A stretch of DNA of 64,000 nt from positions 6,128,535 to 6,192,534 of the forward strand of contig NW_020313044.1 of assembly GCF_003265705.1 (NCBI RefSeq), written 5' to 3'. This DNA comes from Callorhinus ursinus. Lineage: Eukaryota > Chordata > Mammalia > Carnivora > Otariidae. Positions 11,395 through 19,976 of the stretch are shown here, one piece after another. The translations under genes were made by a program, and so were the position numbers. The notes under the pieces are model-generated. The model saw only the letters and a program-made list of their open reading frames with translations, did not search any database and was not told where the DNA came from. The first letter of the stretch is position 1. Each line of letters begins with the position of its first letter.

Positions 11395-11890
11395 CATTCA
11401 TTCAATAATCAACAAATATTTACTATCCACTTCATTTCTGGACTTGGGGAATTGAGTGGTGACCTACGGTCCTTGCCCTCAAAAACTTCTAAGGGGGCAG
11501 GGTTGATGGTGGGGAAATGCGGAGATGGACACTAATAAATACAAAGAAGAAAATAAAGCAGATAATGGATAGGGAAATGACTGGGGAAAGCAGGATGTTT
11601 AGATTAAGTGCTGAGGAAAAGCCTCTTCAAGAAGGTGGTATTTGTGTTTATTCCTGAATGAAGAGAAGAAAGCCACCATGGAAGAGCCAGGAAAAAGCAT
11701 TCTGGGAAAAGAAGCATCAAAAGCAAAGGCCCTAGAGTGGGGGAGGGGAAAGATTTCATGGATTAACAAAAAAGAAGTTCTGGAGTGGCTGGTGTGATGG
11801 TGAACAGTGGTACCAGACAAAGTCAGCAGGTTAGGCAGGGCCTCTGTCATGTAAGGACGCCATCAGAAGGTTTTTCACAGAAAAGGGATG
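11395..11890 (+). repeat. Ancient mammalian interspersed repeat, family not assigned
   Basis: It begins 'cattcaataatcaacaaatatttact' (split by decay) and continues with 'ggtgacctacggtccttgccctc'. Later it has 'gaaaagcctcttcaagaaggtggtatttg' and 'aaggccctagagtggg', the typical order of a long dispersed mammalian repeat also represented at 7490. The family name is not safe without a library search. Confidence 0.5.
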
Positions 11891-11904
11891 CATCTTTTGG
11901 GAAC

Positions 11905-12130
11905 AGTATACCATGGCTGGCAAACCACACCCTGCAAGCTAAATCTGGCCCTCTGCCTGTTTTGCTAAATAAAGTGTTATTGGAACACAGCCACTTTGAG
12001 TCATTTACGTATTGTCTACGGTGGCTTTTGTACTATGATGGCAGAATTGTGAAGTTGCTACAGAGACTATATGGCCCATAAAGATGGAGGTTTTAATGGG
12101 CTATCTGACACTTTACAGAACAGGTATACC
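11905..12130 (+). mobile_element. hAT-like non-autonomous DNA transposon remnant
   Basis: Blocks 'tggctggcaaaccacaccctgcaagctaaatctggccc' (read in pieces), 'aaataaagtgttattggaacacagccac' and 'tgctacagagactatatggccca' match a familiar mammalian DNA-transposon consensus. A partial second copy of the same family lies at 25365. The terminal inverted repeats are too decayed to define the ends. The exact subfamily is not assigned. Confidence 0.6.
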
Positions 12131-13844
12131 AACTCTTGTTTTAGACTATTGCATTCTTAAGTTTTTTTTGGATGGTGCATGTGGTCTATGTGAAACTGTC
12201 TACCAAGGTAGCCTGACTTTGTCAAAAAACACTAGTTATAATTGCTAAGAATATTTAAGAAAGTAAAAAGAACAGGGATCAGATTCACCTGCATCAGGTG
12301 AGCAAGAAAATTACCTAGCTAAAGGCTACTTCACAGCAGCAAGTTAATTCCTACAGCAAGACGCCTATCATCAAATTTGATTTTTTTTTTAGTGGTGCAA
12401 TATTGTCATCAAGGATCCAGGTGCTTGCCATCTTTATGATGCCCTCAGGATGTGGGAAAGCTTATTCCTCATGGTAGCAAGATGGCTACAATGGTTCCAG
12501 GAGTTAATGCAGACAAGACGGAAGATATCTAGCAACAAAATAGGTTGGGTATTTCCTCCCGCATGCCTTTTTATTAAGGGAGGAAAAATCCTTCATGGCC
12601 CACTGCTTATGCCATCTGATTAGCTAGGTTAGCCTGTGTTTAAGTCAATCTCTGGTAAGGAGAATGGATTTACCATGGTTGACTTAGGCTAATGAACATT
12701 CATCACCTGGAACTCTGCATACATATATGGAGAATGAACACCCGAACAAAGCCAGGGTCTTGCCAGCAAGGAAGGTAGAGGATAGGTTGAGAGCTGGGCA
12801 ACCAAAGGTACTGCTAAAGGATGGGGTCTCTGGATAATGATCCTCTGTCTGATAGGACTCAGAGAATCACTGTCAAAGTTGGAGGTCAGCAGAGAAACAA
12901 AGCAAATCTTCCCACTGGGATGTGAGTTCATGGTAGTGGAATATGGCTGACTGCATAGTTCTTTCATTTCCTGCAAATGTCATCTCTTGTTTCCACAACA
13001 GGTTGAGTAAGTCATTCCCACATGTGGATAACTTGCTCTCAAGGCAACATCTACAATATATTTAGCCTCTCTAGTGAGTCACTTTTTTGGACAGCTGTCT
13101 CCTGATCTCGAAGAAACCACAATTGTTTGAACATGGCCTTGTTTCAATAGAGTTTTGCAAGTAGGGGCTTGATACTGTATTGGGCTCATGTTGGATTTCC
13201 AAACAGGTTCTTCGCAAACACACTTCTGCTTATTTGTATTCTTCACCTGTCTAGCTGGCTAGAAACCGCAGCCTCCTTTCATTGTCTGCTTCAGGGTAGT
13301 TGGTTTATTTTATTTATTTTATTAATTGATTGATTGATTGGCAGAAACTCCCCTCCTAGGAAAAGTTACCTTTGCTTCTTCAGCCTCATGTTAAATTCCC
13401 ACATATTTAGGGTGCCTCGTACCTGGCCCTGGGGGAGCTTAAAGTCTGGTTCCCAAGATGCTGAGTTAGTTGTTGTGTCAACGGCATTTTCTGTGACATC
13501 TATGAAATTACCGCAGAAAATTTTTAAAGGCAAAGAGAGCTAAAACCCAGGCAAGACTAGACCAGAGAGAACAGTCTCGAAGACTAAGTCTTGCTTATTC
13601 CAGGAATGTATGTAAAACTTGAATCTTCATTTTGGGCTATTATAGCAAAAGGGAAGTGACTGAAGTGTTGTGATATTTGTGGAGGACTGGCCAAGGCCAA
13701 ATCATTTCCATCCTGAGACCAAGTTGCCTGCCCTGAATTGACTTTTGCAAAGCACAGGCTATAGGCTCAACCTTCTAGGAGACAGACTGCCTGATTTCCA
13801 GTCTATGTAGAAAGATTATTCTTTCTGACCTCAGAAACTATCAC
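12131..13844. other. Mostly unassigned sequence; possible decayed repeat at 12390-12720
   Basis: From 12390 to 12720 the order 'cattcctcatggtagcaagatggctac'-like block, 'cctttttattaaggg', 'ggcccactgc' and 'gaatggatttaccatgg' resembles a dispersed mammalian repeat that I cannot name. A TTTATTT/TTGA-rich simple patch lies at 13304-13340. No gene is seen. Confidence 0.4.
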
Positions 13845-14040
13845 TCATACCTTCTTCTGTTCATTCACTTATTCTGTACTGAGAACACCTTTTGTGTGCT
13901 AAGCACTGTACTTGGCAGTGAAAAAACAAACAAGTCAGACATTTATTGAGCAGTTATAAGCCAGGTGATTAAGGCAGTGTCCACGCCCTCAAGGATCTCA
14001 CAGTCTAGTAAGGAAAGCTGGTATCTAAACAGTGAGATGA
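13845..14040 (+). repeat. Ancient mammalian interspersed repeat, family not assigned
   Basis: 'ttcattcacttattctgta', 'gtgtgctaagcactgtacttgg' and 'ccctcaaggatctcacagtctagtaagg' follow the same order as the repeats at 7490 and 11395, with loss of some middle sequence. Confidence 0.55.
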
Positions 14041-14064
14041 AGTTCAAAGGGCATACATGGTACC

Positions 14065-14200
14065 AACTTGCAGTGAAGAGCATGAACTTGTGTGCCAGAT
14101 TCTGGACTTGGAGCAAGTTCCTGAGCATCTGAGAGCCTCAGTTCCCTTGTCTATAATGTGCGGATGAGCTTGGGTGTGCATCATAAAGTTACCAGGCATA
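14065..14200 (+). repeat. MIR SINE fragment
   Basis: It contains 'gtgccagattctgg', 'ggagcaagttcc' and 'gagcctcagttcccttgtct', the expected series of MIR core landmarks in sense orientation. The divergence is high. Confidence 0.7.
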
Positions 14201-14334
14201 CTAAAGGGGGTGAGGCCGCTAATGCTGTCAGCCTCACAGGAGGCACAGTGAGCGTCCTGGCATCCCTCTCTGCACCGTGGCATGCTACATGGGCAGCATC
14301 ACCACAGAACTTGGTGGTCGTGCTCACAGGCGGT

Positions 14335-14545
14335 TTAGAAACCAAACTCTATCCCTTAATATTCTGTGAGTTTGGGCAAGGTTTCTTACCCTGCCTGTGC
14401 CTCAGGTTTCTCCACTGTAAAGCGGGGAGAACACCTGATTCAAAGAAATGTTGCAACTCTTAAATGATGTAATACACCCAAAGCTTTTGACATGATGACT
14501 GGTCCACCTAAACCCCGTATAGCACTGTAATTGCTGTGGCTACCA
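14335..14545 (+). repeat. MIR SINE fragment
   Basis: 'gtgagtttgggcaaggtttctt', 'tgcctcaggtttctccactgtaaag' and 'gcggggagaac' (read as separate blocks) match the MIR core and 3' part. It lies 135 bp after another MIR in the same direction. Confidence 0.7.
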
Positions 14546-15389
14546 CAACAACAAGGACAACGATTGGTAGGGCCAGAACACATTGTGCAGAAAAAGTGAC
14601 ACTCAAAAATGTGTGTCATTGGTTTCAGGGGTGGGGACCAAAGCCATCAGCCTCCATGGCTGTAAAAACAAATCCGCACCTGTTTTCTGGATCATGGATC
14701 AGTGGCATCTTGTTTGTGCAGTTTGGACAGAATATTCAATTACGGAAAATGTGAGAGTTGCTGCCTCTTTATTTTCGTGGGATAGTACAGAGTGTGACAA
14801 ATCCAGACTCCCGTCTCTCTCCCTCCGAAATGGCCAAACTTCCTTGGAAGTCTTCTTTTCCAAGTTGCAGAAAACAACTTCAAAAGCCCTGAGCTGCATA
14901 AACTACTGTACACAGACCACTACTATCTTTCCTCCCATTCCACCCCCCCCCAAAGCCCTGCTCATTCACAAACCTCTAACTTTCACAGTGGACAGCTCTG
15001 GCCCCTGGCAGAGATGATAGGAAATAGGTGGGAAGAAAGAAAATGACTGATGAGCAGGATGACATGAGAAACGGATGGAGGCTTTTGCAAGCTCCACACC
15101 CTCACGGCCTGGCAGGCAACTTGTTTTCCTTTTCCCAAGTGTCAGTGCCAAGATGGCAACATAGTTTATTCACCGTCACTAGTTTTCTTTACCAGGTTTT
15201 TTGGCTACTAAGTGTTCTTTTACAAATAGTACACATTTTTTTTTTCTTTTAGGGGCTCTTTCTCTCTTCTCACTTCAAGTGCTTGAGGTAACCCCACTGT
15301 AAGTGGTTCACCAAGGGTGCATATCTGGCCCACGTCTAAGCACACCAAAGAATTCCTTTCTGCTAGCCTTGGTTGCAGAAGGGACATTG
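14546..15389. other. Unassigned non-coding sequence
   Basis: The open frame at 14583-15017 (+, 144 codons) has no recognisable domain and is overlapped by frames on the other strand. A C-rich run lies at 14942-14951 and a T run at 15238-15246. No gene or repeat is recognised. Confidence 0.5.
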
Positions 15390-15700
15390 ACTCAACTCAG
15401 GCCAACAGCAGTCAAGCTGAGGATTATGGTCCTCTCTTTCAGGTCATAATTTCTCTCGGAAGGATATAAGCCTGCAGCTTCCAGGGAGCATCACAGCACA
15501 CCTGAGAATGCAACAGATTCCACAGAATGCGTAGGAGAGGCAAGAAAAACAAGGCCTGGGGATGTTATTTAAGTCCCTGAAACCACCCAAACCATGGACT
15601 TTGTATTTATACGGGCCAGCAAGTTCACCGTTTTGCTTAAGCTGGTGCCAGTTTCAGTTTTCTGTCTCTTGCAACAAGCAGAATCCTAATGCATTCTGAA
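15390..15700 (+). repeat. Possible old LTR-type or DNA-element remnant
   Basis: The end 'agttttctgtctcttgcaac' followed by 'cagaatcctaatgca' resembles the terminal block of an old dispersed mammalian repeat. Family and even class are uncertain. Confidence 0.3.
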
Positions 15701-16354
15701 ACACTTTAAGACCTGTAGACAATGGCAGGATACACCCAGCTAAGCCACCAATTGGTTCAACTTCTTGCCCAACTCAAATTTGCAGAATATAGCAGAAGAA
15801 TGTCCAAAGCTGCTTTGGCACCTCAAGAGGAGAGTACAAAAGAAACACTGGCAAGTGCTCTGCCACCAACCAGAAGCCCAGACTGAGGCCAGTTGGTGAC
15901 TTACTTTCACATCCATACTTCTATCCCCATCCATCACAGTATACACATAGCAGCCCTTCCTGAGCCAATCCCTAGAGAAAGGCAACCTGGGGACCTACAC
16001 TGGTACTGGCTCAAGCTAGCTACTGTCCCTGGAACGTAGTCTATGAATAAGGCTTTGTATCCAGAAAGTGAATTGTCTTCAGGAACCCTACGCTGAGTTC
16101 CTCTGAAAAATGAGTCAGTAATTTTTTTTTTCCTCAAGTCCACACTGGACTATTCTGAAAATGAGAAAACACTGTCTGGCTTTAGGCTTGTTTTTAGGAT
16201 TAGTATTAGGTTTTATGGTGTTCTTTATACCTAGTTGTACTGATGTCAGACCATTATTCAATTTTTAAGGGTCTTCTCTTGGGGAAGGGGCAGCAGGGAG
16301 GAGCAGCAAAAATGTGAACAGCGGCAGTCATGTACTGGGCAGTTATCTGTGCTT

Positions 16355-16520
16355 GAGTTAGGCCAACCATGTCACATATTCATATGCATTCCCACGCATG
16401 TTTCTTAGAACAGAGATTGGCGTCACTTTCTCCCCATTGTACAGAGGACAAAACTGAGCCTGAGGTAACAGCTAGCATCTTAGAGTGTTGGAGACTGGAC
16501 TCAAAGCCCTTAAATACTTT
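16355..16520 (-). repeat. MIR SINE fragment, antisense
   Basis: 'ctccccattgtacagagga' and 'aaaactgagcctgagg', then 'ggagactggactcaaa', are the reverse of the MIR core order. Confidence 0.65.
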
Positions 16521-17177
16521 TCTACCTTCTTGCTATGTCCCCTTGTATGACATTTGTAAGACAAATGAAAATGACCATCATTTACTTAGCAAACCACTAG
16601 CCGACTTAAGAGTTAAAGAAATCTAGATTTTCTATCTAGAGAAAATGCACATTCTAAGGGAATGCCAAGACTCACTGACTCAAGGTTCAATTGGAAGAAT
16701 TTTACAAAAGAGCCCGTTTTTAACTCAAATTGTTAAGAGCTATACACATTAGAACATAGAATGCTGATAATGGAGGACATGAGGAGTTTTGGTTGTTTAG
16801 GTCATTTGGGATTTTTAAAAATTTCTCTAATTTCTCTGAAAGTTACTGAAGATAGACCAATCATCTATTTACTTAGCTTTCTGCAGCCTTTTTAGGAGCT
16901 TATTCAGACTAATGCACACAACAAATAAACACACAAATGAAATACAATTTGGCCCACTGTGATAATTACACACAACTACAAACTCATGGATCCTGAAGTC
17001 TGTTGATTATCAGAAAATCAAAAAGCAGAAAACCAAGCAGATATTGGATTTAAGATTCTGTGTTCTAGTTTTTTCTACCTTTAAGTCATGAAGAGCTCTG
17101 GGATATATCTTAGTCAGCTTAGAAGTAAAAAGAGTGGTTCATGTACTTTGAATACTGTTCTTAAGACACAAAATATT
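16521..17177. other. Unassigned non-coding sequence
   Basis: AT-rich sequence with no recognisable gene or repeat. It directly precedes the full-length LINE-1. Confidence 0.5.
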
Positions 17178-17195
17178 AAAAGAAAAACAACTTGG
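17178..17195 (+). repeat. Target-site duplication, left copy, of full-length LINE-1
   Basis: The 18 bases aaaagaaaaacaacttgg here are repeated without mismatch at 24207-24224. They mark both ends of the L1 and show it entered as one unit by target-primed reverse transcription. The A-rich beginning fits the preferred T/A-rich nick site of the L1 endonuclease. Confidence 0.95.
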
Positions 17196-17208
17196 GGACT
17201 CAGAGGAG

Positions 17209-17219
17209 CAAGATGGCAG
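17209..17219 (+). promoter_or_regulatory. YY1-like site at LINE-1 start (copy 1)
   Basis: The sequence CAAGATGGCAG occurs 14 bases into the element, where copy 2 has CAAGATGGCGG. In human L1 a YY1 site at the same place fixes the transcription start. Function here is inferred from position and sequence only. Confidence 0.55.
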
Positions 17220-17480
17220 AGGAGTAGGAGACCTAAATTTCATCTGGTCCCAGGAATTCAGCTGGATAGGGATCAAACCGTTCTGAACACCTATGAACTC
17301 AACAGAAGATCGAAGAGGAGAACAGCAACAACTGAACAGAGAAGCGACCACTTACTGGAAGGTAGGACGTGCGGAGAAGTGAATCCAAGGCGATATTCGG
17401 GAGGATAGACGGCGGGGGAGGGGGCCTCCGCCGGCCGCTTCTGGCAAGTGATAGAGCCGCGGAGCACAAAATCGGACCTT

Positions 17481-18239
17481 TTAGAAGTCGGCTCCGCAGA
17501 GGGATGTCGCTCCAGTGGCTAAGCGGGGGGTGGAATCCTCACGGGACAGTGTGGTCTCAGGACCCTTGGGGTCACAGAAAGACCGGGGGTGCCTGAGTGC
17601 GGCAGAGCTCCCAGGTATCGGAGCGGGGAAGCCGGCTGCAGAGACGGAGCCGAGGAGCGGGCTCTCAGCTCGGGGTTGCCATAAACTGTGATCCGTGGCC
17701 CAGTCGGGCCACTGCTCCTCCAGCAGGGACCCAACAAGCGGCAGATCTGGGGAGACTCCCCTTCCTCCCCCGGGAGGAGTGGCGCGGGAGCGCACTGCAG
17801 GGATCTGCTGGGTTTGGAGACTCCACACGGGGTCGGGTGCCAGAGATAGAAACGCTCGGTCACAGACCGGGTGAGCACGGAGTGCGGCTGGAGACCTGGG
17901 AGACGGGAGTGACTGACTGCTTTTCTCTGGGGGCGCACTGAGGAGCGGCCCGAGTTCTCGGCTCCTCTGGGTGGAGATTGGGAGGCCACCATTTTCACTC
18001 TTGTCCTCCAAAACTGTACAGAAAGCTTGCAGGGAACAAAACTTCCTGAGAGCAAACCCGAGCAGATGACTTAGTCCGGACCTGGCAAGGGCGGGGCAAT
18101 TCTGTCTCCAGCAAAGACATTTGGGAACCACAGCAACAGGCCCCTCCCCCAGAAGATCAGCAAGAACAGCCAGCAAGCCAAGACCAAGTTTACCGATCAA
18201 GGAGAACCGGAGAACTCCAGCGCTAGGGGAATACGGCAC
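17481..18239 (-). other. Long antisense open frame in LINE-1 5' UTR (252 codons)
   Basis: An uninterrupted minus-strand frame runs across the GC-rich 5' UTR. Its C-terminal half (from about residue 158, GGGRGVSPDLPLVGSLLEEQ, to the end at GADF) is also open in the second L1 as the C-terminal part of a 188-codon frame at 60809-61375. Primate L1 has a shorter antisense 5' UTR gene, ORF0. This is not homologous by sequence as far as I can judge. High GC lowers stop frequency and sense frames are open here too, so translation is unproven. No known domain is seen. Confidence 0.3.
17597..17941 (+). other. Upstream sense open frame in LINE-1 5' UTR (114 codons)
   Basis: It starts MRQSSQVSERGSRLQRRS and is matched in the second copy at 60925-61191 (88 codons), identical over most of the first 55 residues and then diverging through indels. 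It overlaps the antisense frame. It may be only a by-product of GC-rich sequence, or act as an upstream ORF limiting ORF1 translation. Confidence 0.25.
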
Positions 18240-18315
18240 ATAAAATTCATGGCTTTTTCCCTATGATTCTGTAGTCTTTCAAAGTTAATTTTTTTAACTT
18301 TCTTTTTTGAATTTT

Positions 18316-18801
18316 TCTTTTTCCCTTTTTCAACCAACATCTTATCAATCCCATTTTTATAAAAAAATATTTATTTTTCATTTTTACAGTCATATTCTAT
18401 CCTTCATAGTAGTTAACCTTATTTTTGGCATATATATATAAGTTGCTCTTTCTTTAAAATTTTGAGATACAGTTTCTTCTAACAGACCAAAATATACCCT
18501 AAATCTCTAGTGTATGGCTTTGTTCTAGTCTCCTGCCTGATCACATTCTCTCCCTTTTTTTTTTAAATCTTCTTCTTTCCCTTTTCAACCAATTTATCTT
18601 ATCAATTCCTTTTTAAAAATCTTTTATAATTTTCATCTTTACAGTCATATTCCAAGCCTTCATTGTATTAACCCTTATTTTTGTACATATATAAGATTTT
18701 CTTTCTTTAAAATTTTGGGAGGCACTTTCTTCTAATAAACCAAAATACACCCAAAATCTAGTGTGTGGCACTGATCTATGCACCAGCCTGATCATATTTG
18801 A
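18316..18801 (+). repeat. Tandem duplication inside LINE-1 5' UTR (copy 1)
   Basis: Unit A (about 18316-18550) and unit B (about 18571-18801) share, in the same order, 'ttttcaacca', 'cttatcaat', 'tacagtcatattc', 'ttctttctttaaaattttg', 'cactttcttctaa'-type, 'gtgtatggc/gtgtgtggc' and 'gcctgatca'. The second L1 has the same pair at about 61641-61870 and 61915-62150. The duplication therefore predates both insertions. Confidence 0.85.
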
Positions 18802-18960
18802 TATTTGGTTTTTTGTTTGTTTGTTTTTATCTCTTTCTTTTTCTTCTTTTTCTTTCTTTCCCTTTCTTTTCCCCCGGTTTCAGGTCTCTTCTGATTTGTT
18901 TAGTGTATATTTTTCTGGTGACATTGTTACCCTGTTAGCATTTTGTTCTCTCATTCATCT

Positions 18961-19060
18961 NNNNNNNNNNNNNNNNNNNNNNNNNNNNNNNNNNNNNNNN
19001 NNNNNNNNNNNNNNNNNNNNNNNNNNNNNNNNNNNNNNNNNNNNNNNNNNNNNNNNNNNN
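18961..19060. other. Assembly gap (100 N)
   Basis: Exactly 100 N, the usual placeholder for a gap of unknown size. The flanks match copy 2 at 62313 and 62386, which leaves 72 bases between them. The missing piece should hold the end of the 5' UTR and the ORF1 start codon. Open frames spanning the N run are meaningless. Confidence 0.97.
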
Positions 19061-19895
19061 CCAGGGACCTAATCAATACGGACATTAGTAAGATGTCGGA
19101 AATAGAGTTCAGAATGATGATTTTAAAGATACTAGCTGGGCTTGAAAAAAGCATGGAAGATATTAAAGAAACCCTTTCTGGAGAAAGAAAAGAACTAAAA
19201 TCTAACCAAGTCGAAATCAAAAAGGCTACTAATGAGGTGCAATAAAATAGGGAGGCTCTGATAGGATAAATGAGGCAGAAGAGAGAATTAGGGATATAGA
19301 AGACCAAATGATGGAAAATAAAGAAGCTGAGAAAAAGAGAGATAAACAACTACTGGACCAGGAGGACAGAATTTGAGAGATAAGTGATACCATAAGATGA
19401 AACAATACTAGAATAATTAGGATCCCAGAAGAAGAAAAAAGAGAGAGGGGCAGAAGGTATATTGGAGCAAATTATAGCAGAGAACTTCCCTAATTTGGGG
19501 AAGGAAAATGGCGTCAAAATCTAGGAGGCACAGAGAACCCCTCTCAAAATCAATAAAAATAGGTCAACACCCCAACATCTAACAGTAAAACTTACAAGTC
19601 TCAGAGACAAAGAGAAAGTCCTGAAAGCAGCTTGGGAGAAGAGGTCTGTAACCTACAATGGTAGAAACATTAGATTGGCAACAGACCTATCCACAGAGAC
19701 CTGGCAGGCCAGAAAGGAAGGCATGATATATTCGGAGCACTAAATGAGAAAAATATGCATCCAAGAATACTATATCCAGCTAGGATGTCACTGAAAATAC
19801 AAGGAGAGATAAAATGCTTCCAGGACAAACAGAAACTAAAGGAATTTGCAAACACGAAACCAGCCCCACAAGAAATATTGAAAAGGGTCCTGTAA
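19061..19895 (+). pseudogene. LINE-1 ORF1 (RNA-binding protein), broken, 5' end in gap
   Basis: ORF1p is the L1 nucleic-acid chaperone that coats its own RNA as trimers. The visible part starts after the gap with a coiled-coil-like, Lys/Glu-rich segment (KILAGLEKSMEDIKETLSGE). It is stopped by TAA at 19243-19245, and a TGA follows at 19398-19400. Several indels lie between, and the frame recovers in pieces down to the natural-looking end TAA at 19893-19895. Intact members would run about 300 residues or more. Both stops have counterparts in the second L1. Confidence 0.88.
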
Positions 19896-19976
19896 GCAAA
19901 GAGAGAGCCTAAAAGTAACATAGACCAGAAAGGAACAGAGACAATATACAGTAACAGTTACCTTACAGGCAATACA

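Larger units (their letters stand above)
17196..18960 (+). promoter_or_regulatory. LINE-1 5' UTR with internal promoter (copy 1)
   Basis: L1 5' UTRs act as internal RNA polymerase II promoters. The first bases include CAAGATGGCAG (17209-17219), one base off a YY1 core site and at the same place as in the second copy and, by general knowledge, in human L1. The part from about 17360 to 18200 is GC- and CpG-rich. The part from about 18240 to the gap is T-rich and built from two tandem related units. Long open frames run on both strands in the GC-rich part. Confidence 0.85.

Noticed and set aside
14583..15017. 144-codon + strand open frame
   Set aside because: No domain, overlapping minus-strand frames and a C-run-encoded proline stretch indicate chance.
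18761..19349. Open frames running through the N run (103, 100 and 132 codons)
   Set aside because: The unknown bases cannot be translated. The frames are stitched from L1 5' UTR and ORF1 across a gap of unknown length.
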